From the NCBI RefSeq assembly GCF_008124785.1, contig NZ_VNHU01000009.1, positions 62,001-126,000 of the forward strand: a DNA stretch of 64,000 nucleotides, read 5' to 3'. Positions 7,809 to 16,543 of the stretch are shown in pieces. This DNA is from Aquimarina intermedia (lineage in GTDB: Bacteria > Bacteroidota > Bacteroidia > Flavobacteriales > Flavobacteriaceae). The stretch's first letter is position 1. Each line of letters starts with the position of its first letter. A model generated the notes under the pieces. It had not been told where the DNA came from. It did no database searches and saw only the letters and a program-made list of their open reading frames with translations. The position numbers and the translations under genes are program-made.

Positions 7809-9836
7809 TTAATTATTAAAATCGTCATTAAAATCGTCGCTAAATTGTCCTAGTTTTTCATAACTACGAACTCTTATTATCTCAACCGTTGTTTTATCTT
7901 CTCCTGTAAAATTTGGTATTTTGTTTACGTAGAATATCCCACCTAGCTGTTTGATATATTTAAGCTTAAAGAAGTCCATCCTATGTATATCGATCACATT
8001 TAAATAAAGTAAAGCTTTGTGTTTTTTCCCGTAGTTTACCATGTTTGAAAATGCGGTGTATTTTGTTGCAACCGTGCTATTAAAGTCAAGTTCTTCAAAG
8101 TCCATAAAGGGAACACTACTATTCGCATAAAAGTTTGATCCTGATGAATCGGAAAGTTTATAAGTTATAGATGCTGCAACACGTTTAACCCTGAAAAAAT
8201 AGGGCTCTACTTTTTGAGGTTTAACCGTTTTAAGTTTACCATCTTCATCAAACTCTTTTTGGTAAAAGCTGCACTTAAATAGATTTGTGAACGCGACAAA
8301 TAAAGAAGATCGTTCCGGTGCTCGGTAAACTCTTTCTATTAAAGTCTTTTCATTTTCCAATGTATGATCATCAATTTTTATTTGAGAATCTGCAAAGGTG
8401 TTTTCACTATTATCGTATCTGTATTTAAATAAATTGTTTTGTGCGTAATTACCAACTTGGTAGCTAGTACCTACAACCTTGTGAAACTTACTGGACCAAT
8501 CCTCTAGTACATCACTTGTCTTAATCTTGTATTGATTGAGATATACGGCAGTAGGATCTAATAATTCTTCATAGCTTATTAGCTCATACGTTTTGCCCTT
8601 TCTCCTAAACATTAAACCGTAAAAGTTTAGAATATCTTTAATAAAATCTTTTTGCTTTAGTTTGGTTAGGAAAGAACTAAAGTTAACTGTAGCTACCGTG
8701 TTATCTAAATACATGGTAAGCGTTAGGTTATAGGAGTAAAACGATTCATTGTCTACTGGTAAACTAATCACCTTTACAAATAGTTCATCCCCTTTTTGAA
8801 GGAATAGCTTTTGTTCAAAATTCACATTGCTTCCTTGATCTGGAAAATCGTCTTTAATTGTAAATAGATCGTGCCCGTCTTTTTCTATAAACAGTGAAAC
8901 ATTTTCGGTATTTAAATTTGAAAATTGCCCTCGTAAATTAAAAATATAATACCCTTCTTCTTGAATTCTAATCCTTGAACGGTTATACTGTACAGACGTA
9001 GAATATAAATGCATATTATCCGGATCTTCTTTGGTGGTGAATCGGACATATTCCGTTATCTCATCAATCAATTCTTGAACTACTATGGTTTGTCCTAAAA
9101 AGTTAATTGTCTCTCCAGTGTATTGACTAACTTTGTCTATTCCTATTTCAAGTTTCTTTACTCTGGGTGCAGTGTTTTCGTTTTTAGCTAACCCTTCATC
9201 AATGGTAATAGCTAATTCACTCCACTCTTTTTTATTAAAAGGGTTGTAATCGCTCTGGCCTGCTCTGCCAACATACCTAAAATGGAATCCACTTTCTAAA
9301 AAAATACTTTCCCAAATGTATTTGACGAACAAAGATGGTACTTGATAGTCTACTTCAATAGTTTCACCATCTGTTTTTCCGTAGTCTGCTATTGCATAGA
9401 TATAATCATTACGGCCAAAAGAATTAATCCAGTTTGTAGTGTTTAAAGTGTGGCTCAACTGCTGTATGCGCTTTAGGTCTGATATTGATTTATTACCAAT
9501 CACATCAAATAGATCGATGTTTTCATTGTAAACATGGACTTTGAAACCTTCTGCACTATCTTTGAAAATACCAATACCATCATGAACGGTTTGAATTCCA
9601 TTTCTATAGATGGAAACCTTATGAACCCGGTAAGGCGCTAAAGAGGTATTACCGATCAAACCCATTCCTGAAAGTATTTCAATATTTCTTTCAGATTTAG
9701 GAAGATTGAAAGAATTTGTATACGAGGTTTGACGATCTTTTATTTCAAAAAAATCGTTTATTTGCTTTGTCTCAGCAATAGTGGTAGATACATCCGTATC
9801 CATCTTTTCCTCGTTTATGTAAATATCAACCTGCAT
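7809..9836 (-). CDS. Large tail tip/baseplate protein
   Basis: A 675-residue protein. It starts with a short beta-rich domain (VDIYINEEKMDTD), followed by a segment containing TSYTNSFNLPKSERN, which I have seen at the start of large tail proteins in Bacteroidota phages. The remainder is beta-rich with many aromatic residues and no enzyme motif. It stands where distal-tail and tail-tip genes usually are, although here it precedes the tape measure. It overlaps the upstream gene by 11 bases. A role in the tail tip or host contact is inferred. Confidence 0.6.
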   Translation of the reverse strand: MQVDIYINEEKMDTDVSTTIAETKQINDFFEIKDRQTSYTNSFNLPKSERNIEILSGMGLIGNTSLAPYRVHKVSIYRNGIQTVHDGIGIFKDSAEGFKVHVYNENIDLFDVIGNKSISDLKRIQQLSHTLNTTNWINSFGRNDYIYAIADYGKTDGETIEVDYQVPSLFVKYIWESIFLESGFHFRYVGRAGQSDYNPFNKKEWSELAITIDEGLAKNENTAPRVKKLEIGIDKVSQYTGETINFLGQTIVVQELIDEITEYVRFTTKEDPDNMHLYSTSVQYNRSRIRIQEEGYYIFNLRGQFSNLNTENVSLFIEKDGHDLFTIKDDFPDQGSNVNFEQKLFLQKGDELFVKVISLPVDNESFYSYNLTLTMYLDNTVATVNFSSFLTKLKQKDFIKDILNFYGLMFRRKGKTYELISYEELLDPTAVYLNQYKIKTSDVLEDWSSKFHKVVGTSYQVGNYAQNNLFKYRYDNSENTFADSQIKIDDHTLENEKTLIERVYRAPERSSLFVAFTNLFKCSFYQKEFDEDGKLKTVKPQKVEPYFFRVKRVAASITYKLSDSSGSNFYANSSVPFMDFEELDFNSTVATKYTAFSNMVNYGKKHKALLYLNVIDIHRMDFFKLKYIKQLGGIFYVNKIPNFTGEDKTTVEIIRVRSYEKLGQFSDDFNDDFNN

Positions 9837-10947
9837 ACGTTTGTCGGTATTGTTCCGCTAGCATTATATCAACCTGAAATTCTCTAGTTTCTAACTTAGA
9901 ATTGAATACTTCACGACTTCCTGGTTTTACTTGCACTTCTTTAAAATCTTCTTCAAAGAACTTTTGATGAATTTCATTTGTGTATATGAAAACTTTAGGT
10001 GAAGTAAATAGGTCGCTAACTAATCTTTGTTCATCTACGTTTAAATAACCTGAATTTAAACTCATTTCGGGTTTAGTCTGTATTCCAGTTACAATAGTTG
10101 GACTAACTGTCTTGTCTACATTACTAAAATCATTATTGATCTCATCTAAGATTTTAGTATTCACCTTTTTAGAATAGACAGGTGAAAACTTCCAATAGGA
10201 CCATGCACCCGAAGCATTAAACCATTTGAGATATGTACCACAGTCAACAGGCTTTTTATCAATAATAATATTAGCTTTCTCACTAACACTCCCCTCAGTA
10301 AATGAAAATTCTAGTTCGTTTTTCCCTAAATAAAGCGGCATAAGACTTTCAAAACCCTGACTTTCATTTGGCCCACTAGAAATAAAAACCCGATTAACCC
10401 CCTTAGCTAGTTGAATTAAAATTGATGAAGAAGTTTTTTTATTAGTAACTGTTACCGTTCTTGCTATATTTGAATAAACTGGCACATCAAAGGGATATCC
10501 CTCGAAAAAAGTGGCATGCTTTAAAGTGTCGTTAGATGGTAGATATATTCTAATTTTTTCGGCTTCTTCGTATGTAGGGTCGTATAGCTGTACAACTGCT
10601 TTTGAAATTGCACAGGGTTTATCTAGTGAATCACTCGCGCCATTTAGTTGAAATATTTTAAAATTTATATCATAACTATTCCATAAATTGAAATCAGGCT
10701 GAACAAAATTTTGTGGTAACTCAACAATAATATCATCTCTAAAACCAAACTTATTCATTAAAACGTTAAAAACATCCTTAGCATTGAAATGAAACAATCC
10801 TTTGTTTCCGGATATTTCAAATGTATAGCTGCTTATCTTCACTGTAGCTCTTACCCCGTCACCTATATCACTATAGAATTCATAGATCATATTATTATAC
10901 ATGGGTATAACAGGTCCTGTTGGTTCTTTAAAGAATTGTATTGCCAT
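9826..10947 (-). CDS. Phage tail protein (distal-tail-like by position)
   Basis: A 373-residue, beta-rich protein without signal peptide or membrane helix. It is translationally linked at both ends: a TAATG overlap with the gp10-like gene upstream and an 11-base overlap with the large tail-tip gene downstream. Such tight linkage suggests that the two large proteins bind each other. No conserved catalytic residues are visible. Family not recognised beyond general likeness to tail proteins of Bacteroidota phages. Confidence 0.55.
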   Translation of the reverse strand: MAIQFFKEPTGPVIPMYNNMIYEFYSDIGDGVRATVKISSYTFEISGNKGLFHFNAKDVFNVLMNKFGFRDDIIVELPQNFVQPDFNLWNSYDINFKIFQLNGASDSLDKPCAISKAVVQLYDPTYEEAEKIRIYLPSNDTLKHATFFEGYPFDVPVYSNIARTVTVTNKKTSSSILIQLAKGVNRVFISSGPNESQGFESLMPLYLGKNELEFSFTEGSVSEKANIIIDKKPVDCGTYLKWFNASGAWSYWKFSPVYSKKVNTKILDEINNDFSNVDKTVSPTIVTGIQTKPEMSLNSGYLNVDEQRLVSDLFTSPKVFIYTNEIHQKFFEEDFKEVQVKPGSREVFNSKLETREFQVDIMLAEQYRQTYAG

Positions 10948-11411
10948 TACGCTGCCATTTTTTTTAATAGTCCGTTTATCTCACTAGTGAATGAACTAAC
11001 ATGAAATTCAGTTACTCTATCTATAATGCGTTGAATACGTTCAGGGGTAATAACTGATTCAACTAAATCGGTACCGCCTTTTTTAAAGTACTCGGTTCCT
11101 TCCTTTGCTATTTTCCTAGCAATTAAGAACGCTAAGCTGCTAATTGATATCTTACCTTCAATACTAATATTCTTATCATATATCCACTGCTCAATCTTTT
11201 TTATTGGTGGGAACCTTCCGGGCTCTCTACCGTTCACTAAGTAATTAGTATAATCCAAACCAAATATTGTGGCCCGCATTCCCTTTGCGGAAACCTCTAA
11301 TGAATCAATCCAATCACCGCTTGCTTTCATTCCTAGTTCTTCGTGTCGTCTTATAAGATCCTGCTGAATAGATTCAAATTCTGATTTCAATATTTGAGTT
11401 GAATCGTTCAT
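10947..11411 (-). CDS. Head-tail joining protein, HK97 gp10-like
   Basis: A 154-residue protein. The central segment YLVNGREPGRFPPIKKIEQWI is the usual signature of the HK97-gp10/virion morphogenesis family that completes the neck or tail end. It is preceded by a helical N-terminus and followed by a helical C-terminus (PERIQRIIDRV). It is flanked by genes overlapping by one to a few bases (TAATG and ATG/TAA contacts) in the neck part of the late operon. The family assignment is fairly secure; its exact place in this virion is inferred. Confidence 0.7.
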   Translation of the reverse strand: MNDSTQILKSEFESIQQDLIRRHEELGMKASGDWIDSLEVSAKGMRATIFGLDYTNYLVNGREPGRFPPIKKIEQWIYDKNISIEGKISISSLAFLIARKIAKEGTEYFKKGGTDLVESVITPERIQRIIDRVTEFHVSSFTSEINGLLKKMAA

Positions 11412-11827
11412 TAACCTTTCAAATTAAAACTAACACTTAAACCATCTGCATTAAAGTCAAATACATTGATAACTTCTATAGATCGCCAGGTTGTAATCTC
11501 TGGAAACTCGCAACGCATTTTATTCTTAATCTCATTCATGACAATATCAATTAAAGGCTTTACATACTTAGCGTGTTTACCTTCATAAGTATCATCTAAA
11601 TCGGATTTTGTAAGGACCATAAAATTACCCTGATACCTTAATCCTTCACTTTCGCCACTTCTTACAATAGGATCCAAAAACAAAAATGTTTCCCCTACTT
11701 CGTAACCTTCTATAGAATCAGCAAAAAATTGCGTGGAATCAATCAGATTTTGATAATCACGCCTAGCATGAACAAAGTTCCATCCGTAACTAATTGCGAC
11801 ACTTTCAAGCTTGTCTTTTACGCCCAT
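11411..11827 (-). CDS. Tail terminator-like protein
   Basis: A 138-residue alpha/beta protein immediately upstream of the gp10-like gene. Its size, order (gp10-like neighbour, before the tail genes) and the pattern of a helix followed by beta strands fit a tail-terminator or tail-completion protein. There is no diagnostic motif. It overlaps the upstream gene by 23 bases in another frame, so the two are probably translationally coupled. Confidence 0.45.
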   Translation of the reverse strand: MGVKDKLESVAISYGWNFVHARRDYQNLIDSTQFFADSIEGYEVGETFLFLDPIVRSGESEGLRYQGNFMVLTKSDLDDTYEGKHAKYVKPLIDIVMNEIKNKMRCEFPEITTWRSIEVINVFDFNADGLSVSFNLKG

Positions 11828-12374
11828 TGGATTGCTTTATTTCGTTATACTTCTGCTCGATTTCTTTGTAAATCTTATTATGAATCATAAGAGACAAAAC
11901 AAAATTGTATTGCCATTCTTCAACCTCCTGCGGTGTTTTGCCAAATTTCTCAGCTATTGCAATAAGTGTAGATAGTTCACCGAATACGCTTAGCCTGTTT
12001 ATACCTGCCATTTCTAAATCAAAATCGGGATCACTTGATAACGCTTTATTTTCTTTGGTGATTAGATTCTTGGTGCTTTCAAGTATGTAGTTAAACGCCT
12101 GTAAGAAATCGACTATATCACTATTGAGAATCTGGTCAACCTTCACATCGTAGACAAGTTGAAAAGTTTCAATCAAACTATCGTAGTTTGGGTTCAATAC
12201 GTTGCGTTTAATACTCGCTACTTGACCGAATGATAAAACACCTAGCTTCTTAGCTTTATATTTTCCAAACTCGTTAGAAGGCTTTATAATCTCTTGCAGC
12301 TTCATGTATTCTTTCGCTTGATCTTCTTCAAGTGTAAAGAACTCCTTTACTGATATGTGGTTTAGATCAAACAT
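11805..12374 (-). CDS. Candidate tail assembly chaperone
   Basis: A 189-residue, mostly helical protein downstream of the large terminase. The C-terminal part (PQEVEEWQYNFVLSLMIHNK) resembles the W-x-Y-x-x-V-x-x-L segment of tail assembly chaperones. These are usually made as a frameshifted pair before the tape measure. Here the gene is far from the tape measure and I see no slippery heptamer in the 23-base overlap with the next gene, so a simple unframeshifted version is more likely. Assignment is tentative. Confidence 0.4.
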   Translation of the reverse strand: MFDLNHISVKEFFTLEEDQAKEYMKLQEIIKPSNEFGKYKAKKLGVLSFGQVASIKRNVLNPNYDSLIETFQLVYDVKVDQILNSDIVDFLQAFNYILESTKNLITKENKALSSDPDFDLEMAGINRLSVFGELSTLIAIAEKFGKTPQEVEEWQYNFVLSLMIHNKIYKEIEQKYNEIKQSNGRKRQA

Positions 12375-13578
12375 TTATTCGCGTAGTTGTTGATTTTTTT
12401 AGGTTGTAGTAGCAATATCCCCCACCGTCCGTAACGTGATCGAATCCACTTTCTTTATCTGGCACACCGTTTTTGTATGCTAATTTTTCTAACGCTTCGG
12501 TATACTCTGGACAATTATGAGTGTTCACGTAATAATCTGTTTCCCCTTTGGCGTTTAGGAATCCTGCATTAACTGTTGTGATACGATCCCTAACTGATGG
12601 GTTAGTATTCTTTACTCTTACCGTGAATCGTGCTTTCTTTAATAATGCAATGTCCGAAGGTCCAGCGGTGTTTCTGGCATTACCGGAAGCATCTGGATAG
12701 ACTACTATTTTATGATTAGGAAAACGCTCTTTTAATATCGTGATCATATCAGCAGTATCATAAGCTCCGGTTACTTCTGAAGCTGCGTGTTTTTTACCTT
12801 TTTCGATCACATGAATAACCGCACTCATTTTAGTTATATTGAAATCCATTCCAACATGAAGCACCTCACGTGGTTTAATTTCTCGATCTGTATGGTTACG
12901 CTTTCGGTCAAACGTATGGTAGACAGTTCCTGCGGTTAGGTTAACAAATTCACCATTTAAATAGGCTGCTAATTGTTCTTCGGTGTAGCTCTCGCGTAAT
13001 GTTTCAATATAAGAATCTGGTAAAGATTTGTTAGCGGAAGTCTTACCGTTGATAAGCACTTTGTTTTTTGAAGGTTTCTTTATAAAGAAATCATAAAGAA
13101 ATTTAAATCCCTCTGGTGTGCTTACAAAATCGGTAGAATTTGCTGCACCATCAGGAAGATTAACCCTGTTTCTTGCAACAATATTTTTGAAAGAAATATT
13201 CATTTTATCCTTTGGCGGTATATCAGCTTCATCTACCAAAGAATAACCAACCTCATAGCCTACGATATTATCGGGGCGGTCCATTGAACGCATTATAATT
13301 TTTCCTAGTGGGGTTAAGAATTCGGTATCTGTACGATTGAGAACATATTTAATGTTCTGAGCTTCTAAGGTTTTAGATATATTATCAAATGCTATATCCT
13401 TTATCAATTTGTAGGTTGGAAGGTAGTACGCTACATTGATGCCGGGGTATGCCATCTTTTTAGATACTATCTTTAATGTGCCGATGAAAGATTTACCACA
13501 ACCAAAACCACCTACTAGCCCCGTATGTATAGCATTACTATATAAAAAATCATCTTGATGTGGATATAGCTCGATCAC
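12367..13578 (-). CDS. terL: Terminase large subunit
   Basis: The packaging motor, 403 residues. Walker A is GGFGCGKS (residues 23-30) and Walker B is YSLVDE (112-117). A C-terminal RNase H-like nuclease is marked by GMDFN (near 243), YPDASGN (near 296) and DHVTDGGGY (near 385), which provide the metal-binding acidic residues. It starts with GTG at 13576-13578, overlapping the stop of the small terminase (GTGA). It cuts concatemeric DNA and pumps it through the portal. Length and motif spacing are normal, so the gene looks intact. Confidence 0.93.
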   Translation of the reverse strand: MIELYPHQDDFLYSNAIHTGLVGGFGCGKSFIGTLKIVSKKMAYPGINVAYYLPTYKLIKDIAFDNISKTLEAQNIKYVLNRTDTEFLTPLGKIIMRSMDRPDNIVGYEVGYSLVDEADIPPKDKMNISFKNIVARNRVNLPDGAANSTDFVSTPEGFKFLYDFFIKKPSKNKVLINGKTSANKSLPDSYIETLRESYTEEQLAAYLNGEFVNLTAGTVYHTFDRKRNHTDREIKPREVLHVGMDFNITKMSAVIHVIEKGKKHAASEVTGAYDTADMITILKERFPNHKIVVYPDASGNARNTAGPSDIALLKKARFTVRVKNTNPSVRDRITTVNAGFLNAKGETDYYVNTHNCPEYTEALEKLAYKNGVPDKESGFDHVTDGGGYCYYNLKKSTTTRINV

Positions 13579-13940
13579 TTTACACGTTTTGTTATAATAG
13601 GTTTGATATTCATATCTTCCATTTGAATCGCCTGTACCGGTTTACCCTTAGTACGATCCATGATAGCATTATACGCTGTAGTGTCACCCTTTTTGATTGC
13701 CTTTTCAAGCTGCTTTAAATGCATGGCCGTTTCAAAGTCGATTTCTTCAATACTTAAACCTAAATAATCGGCCACCCCTTGAAAAGATTCTTTTGCATCG
13801 CCTGTAATTATCTGCGCGCATATATCCTTTATCAAAGCTTTCTTTTTTTTTCCTAAGCTTTTAGCTTCTCCAGTAGGTTGATTGTCCTTACTGAAAAGCT
13901 TACCATCTTTAGGACCTATTTTTCCCTTACCTCCTGACAA
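13575..13940 (-). CDS. terS: Probable terminase small subunit
   Basis: A 121-residue basic protein directly before the large terminase and overlapping it. The N-terminal stretch KIGPKDGKLFSKDNQPTGEA followed by lysine-rich residues resembles DUF5681-type terminase-associated proteins. The rest is a helical DNA-binding candidate (VADYLGLSIEEIDFETAMHLKQLE). The only plausible start I see is a TTG at 13938-13940. It is the first gene of the late operon. Confidence 0.6.
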   Translation of the reverse strand: MSGGKGKIGPKDGKLFSKDNQPTGEAKSLGKKKKALIKDICAQIITGDAKESFQGVADYLGLSIEEIDFETAMHLKQLEKAIKKGDTTAYNAIMDRTKGKPVQAIQMEDMNIKPIITKRVK

Positions 13941-13968
13941 TTTTCGTGGTTTTTACGTCGTATGCTTA

Positions 13969-13976
13969 CAAATTTA
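13969..13976 (-). promoter_or_regulatory. -7 box of the presumed late promoter
   Basis: On the minus strand this reads TAAATTTG, an exact match to the Bacteroidota -7 consensus TAnnTTTG. It would start transcription about 20-25 bases before the small terminase start. No convincing -33 TTG is found at the usual spacing, so the promoter may need a phage activator. Confidence 0.4.
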
Positions 13977-14031
13977 AACATAAATAAGGCTTAAGTGTTT
14001 TAATATGAAAGTAGTTTATCAACAAAACACA

Positions 14032-14043
14032 ACTTTTGTCAAC
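14032..14043. promoter_or_regulatory. Operator-like word ACTTTTGTCAAC upstream of the late operon
   Basis: This 12-base word is identical to one at 27581-27592 inside the early promoter/repressor intergenic region. It lies about 55 bases upstream of the late -7 box. A shared repressor site controlling both ends of the lytic programme is the simple reading, inferred from sequence identity alone. Confidence 0.4.
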
Positions 14044-14080
14044 AAAAAAACCGCCTTAGCCATGTTTAAACTAAGACGGT
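14044..14080 (-). terminator. Rho-independent terminator (minus strand)
   Basis: The minus-strand RNA can form a 10-bp stem (14071-14080 with 14050-14059, including one G-U pair) around an 11-base loop, followed by a run of seven U (14044-14050). On the plus strand the stem has a mismatch and no U-run, so it works leftwards only. It would stop early-operon read-through before the late operon. Confidence 0.65.
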
Positions 14081-14159
14081 TACAAAAGAATGAGAAATCT
14101 GTGTTTTATAATTTAACTTACCTGTTTTGTATTTCCTTACGGGTTTCAGTAATCTGAAT

Positions 14160-14167
14160 TATATTTG
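14160..14167 (+). promoter_or_regulatory. -7 box for the plus-strand insert
   Basis: TATATTTG matches TAnnTTTG exactly and ends 6 bases before the ATG at 14174. The transcript would therefore be leaderless or nearly so. No -33 element at the normal distance. Confidence 0.4.
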
Positions 14168-14173
14168 CAGGCC

Positions 14174-14464
14174 ATGAAATTAGATCCATCTACAATAACA
14201 CCTAAGCTGATAGAAGAGCTTATTATGCGTTGCTATACAATTGATCATACTCTGCGAGTTACGGACGCCGGTAAGTCCTGGGCGCAATTAAAATATGGGC
14301 TTTACTCCTTTAAAGCACCGAATAAAAAATTCTCCGGCCGCATAGCTGTTGGGATTGTACAAAGGAATCTATCCGGATTAATTAGACGCTATAAGAACTT
14401 CGAGTATCAGGGTGTTAGGTATTACTATGATCGTGGTAGGTGGCGGGTTTCGGGATTTGATTAA
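14174..14464 (+). CDS. Small basic protein of unknown function
   Basis: A 96-residue, strongly basic protein, starting at the ATG at 14174 (MKLDPSTITPK); a TTG three codons upstream sits inside the promoter box and is unlikely. Aromatic and arginine residues are dense at the end (YYYDRGRWRVSGFD), which could bind nucleic acid. It is the first gene of the plus-strand insert that separates the late and early operons. Not recognised. Confidence 0.55.
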   Translation: MKLDPSTITPKLIEELIMRCYTIDHTLRVTDAGKSWAQLKYGLYSFKAPNKKFSGRIAVGIVQRNLSGLIRRYKNFEYQGVRYYYDRGRWRVSGFD

Positions 14465-14540
14465 TAATGAACTGATAAAGATATGATCTGTTAGGATTGT
14501 AGCCAAATACCTAATTCTATTTTAGTTAGGAAAAATCTGT

Positions 14541-14548
14541 TAGATTTG
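14541..14548 (+). promoter_or_regulatory. -7 box upstream of the SieB-like gene
   Basis: TAGATTTG matches TAnnTTTG. The 17 bases around it (ATCTGTTAGATTTGTAG) are almost repeated near 14488 (ATCTGTTAGGATTGTAG), giving a tandem promoter-like duplication in the 148-base spacer before the gene. Confidence 0.35.
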
Positions 14549-14612
14549 TAGTATTAAGTTAATAGAAAGAAAGAATATTACAATCACGATAACCTATATA
14601 CCGTTTCAAAAA

Positions 14613-15203
14613 ATGAAAATTGATCAATACTTTAAAGCCATTTTTGACTTATCTAAAGTTCCTACAAAGTTCTTTGTTTTAGTATCATTAATTTCTGGAT
14701 TTTATCTGTTTGTAGACGTCAAATTTTTTAATGAAGTTTCGTTCCGCGATGCAGTATTAGCAAAACTTGGATGGATTGTAGGTTTCTCATTTTTTACGTC
14801 CACTGCACTTATAATAGTTAGTTTATTTAGCTGGGGCGTAAAAAAAATTAGAGAAATGATTTTAAATAAAAATCAAAAAAGAAGGATTTTAAAAATATTA
14901 TGTTCACTTGATCGATTTGAACAATTAGTGTTATGTGAATTTCGTGTGACCAAACGGAATTCACTTGAATTACCAATTAATAACCCTACAGTTTCTGGGC
15001 TTTTAAATAAAAAAATATTGGTGGCACATAAACAATCCATTACATCATATGGGGTTGATGGGGTGTTGGCTTCTGTAAGTATAAACACCTTGGCAAATGA
15101 AATGCTTAGGGGCCAACATCTTGGCATGAGCAATCCTCCCACCGAGGATGATGTAAGACTAATAGAGAGTAAACGTTCTGATTGGAAGATTGAAAATTAC
15201 TAA
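14613..15203 (+). CDS. SieB-like superinfection exclusion membrane protein
   Basis: A 196-residue protein with two membrane helices (about 20-34 and 52-74), followed by a cytoplasmic domain containing LDRFEQLVLCEFRVTKRN and VSGLLNKKILVA. This layout and the LxxLxxxExxxL pattern match the SieB family. In the known P22 and lambda systems, SieB proteins abort infection by other phages and are expressed in lysogens. Its strand is opposite to the lytic operons and it has its own promoter-like box, which fits lysogenic expression. Base composition is more A/T-rich than its neighbours. Confidence 0.65.
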   Translation: MKIDQYFKAIFDLSKVPTKFFVLVSLISGFYLFVDVKFFNEVSFRDAVLAKLGWIVGFSFFTSTALIIVSLFSWGVKKIREMILNKNQKRRILKILCSLDRFEQLVLCEFRVTKRNSLELPINNPTVSGLLNKKILVAHKQSITSYGVDGVLASVSINTLANEMLRGQHLGMSNPPTEDDVRLIESKRSDWKIENY

Positions 15204-15324
15204 TAACTTCTCTCGGTTCAAAGGATATGTTCTCAGTTAACAACAACATTTCAATATTCTAAAATAAAGGAAATTTAAATAATAAAAAATATTATAATAA
15301 AAGCTCTCAAAAATAATTGGATAC

Positions 15325-16110
15325 ATGAATAGATTAACAAATTTAGCAGGGGTTATTATTGGGGTAATAGGTATTTTAATTGCTTTTTATTTACACTATA
15401 GTAACAAGGAAACTAAAGAATTATCATACTATATTTTACCTGAATCTTACAAAGTATTTGACAAGGAGTTAATTACAGAAACCAATAGTTTTTCATTATT
15501 ACAAAATGATTCATTAAAAATAGAGGAGAGTGTATACTTGACTACATTTTCAATATGGAATACTGGTAACCAGCCTATTCCTCCAACAGACGTGAGGAAA
15601 GATTTAGAAGTTTTATTCAGTGGGATAGATAAAATTTTAGATTTAAAAATTTTAAAAACTATTGAACCTGAGGTGTCAAAATTTCAATTAACAAGAGTTT
15701 CAGATTCTGTAGTTGGGGTTAAATGGAAGTACTCTGATCCTAAAGATGGTGTTAAATTTCAAATGCTATATTTAGGAGAATCTTACATAATACCCAAAAT
15801 AGAAGGCAAGATTTTAGAAACCACATTCAATGAATTTAAAATAAATAAAAAAGTTGAAATAGTTAGTAATATTATGTCAGCGATAACAGTGATGATTTTC
15901 TTATTCGTGCTTATGATTATCATAAGTCTTTTTTTTAATAAAACGTATTTACCTATTCGTGTTTTGTATAAATTGTATGGACAAGATCTAACATTTGTAA
16001 GGCAAAGTTTTAAAAAGTCCAGATTAAATTATTTATATCTTCTTGGGGTATATACATTCTTAATCCTATTAGATTTGTACCTCAGGTTAAATCGAACAAC
16101 CGAATTTTAA
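15325..16110 (+). CDS. Three-helix membrane protein with extracytoplasmic beta domain
   Basis: A 261-residue protein with a membrane anchor at residues 5-24 (LAGVIIGVIGILIAFYL). A soluble beta-rich domain follows (about 30-170, with TFSIWNTGNQPIPPTDV). Two more membrane helices lie near 185-205 and 238-255. The 'NTGNQPI' pattern is typical of an anonymous accessory family of anchored beta-sandwich proteins. It follows the SieB-like gene on the same strand, so a joint role in protecting the lysogen is plausible but inferred. The DNA is very A/T-rich. Confidence 0.6.
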   Translation: MNRLTNLAGVIIGVIGILIAFYLHYSNKETKELSYYILPESYKVFDKELITETNSFSLLQNDSLKIEESVYLTTFSIWNTGNQPIPPTDVRKDLEVLFSGIDKILDLKILKTIEPEVSKFQLTRVSDSVVGVKWKYSDPKDGVKFQMLYLGESYIIPKIEGKILETTFNEFKINKKVEIVSNIMSAITVMIFLFVLMIIISLFFNKTYLPIRVLYKLYGQDLTFVRQSFKKSRLNYLYLLGVYTFLILLDLYLRLNRTTEF

Positions 16111-16234
16111 ACGAAATAAAAAAGTTAATATTTAAGAAAATAAGTTTTTTATTTTTTCTCAATATGTATAACAGTTTTTTTTTTCAAAATTTAAATAATC
16201 TTACTATCAAATATCAGGGGTAAGTGATAAATGG

Positions 16235-16531
16235 TTAATCAAATTGAATATGCCAACATCTTAAAGAACAGCACGGGCTGTATTGAGGTAATTGATTTTG
16301 TCCACAAAGGCATAATTTTTCCTTGTTCATCTCTTTAACTATCTCCGGTGCTTTTACGTTTATAGCGTGAAGGTTCTTTTCGGATTCTCTTAAGTCTTTA
16401 ATAAAGTGCTTTATTAGCAACAATTTAGCATTAATTTTAACTGATTCTATGTGTCTAATTTCTTTATTATTTAAGACTTCCAAATTCTTGCATTCACCTT
16501 CCCATTTTGTGATTAATCTTTGTATGTTCAT
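16235..16531 (-). CDS. Small phage protein with cysteine cluster
   Basis: 98 residues, helical and basic, ending in a cysteine-rich tail (LCLCGQNQ, then CCSLRCWH) that probably binds a metal. It is the last gene of the early operon, 13 bases after the ASCH gene. Not recognised. Confidence 0.5.
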   Translation of the reverse strand: MNIQRLITKWEGECKNLEVLNNKEIRHIESVKINAKLLLIKHFIKDLRESEKNLHAINVKAPEIVKEMNKEKLCLCGQNQLPQYSPCCSLRCWHIQFD

Positions 16532-16543
16532 TGTAATGTGTTT

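Noticed and set aside
11805..11827. Programmed frameshift joining the two tail genes
   Set aside because: There is a 23-base overlap but no slippery heptamer followed by a structure; ordinary coupled translation explains it.
14050..14080. Riboswitch or tRNA-like element
   Set aside because: Only a single simple stem with U-tail is present, which a terminator explains.
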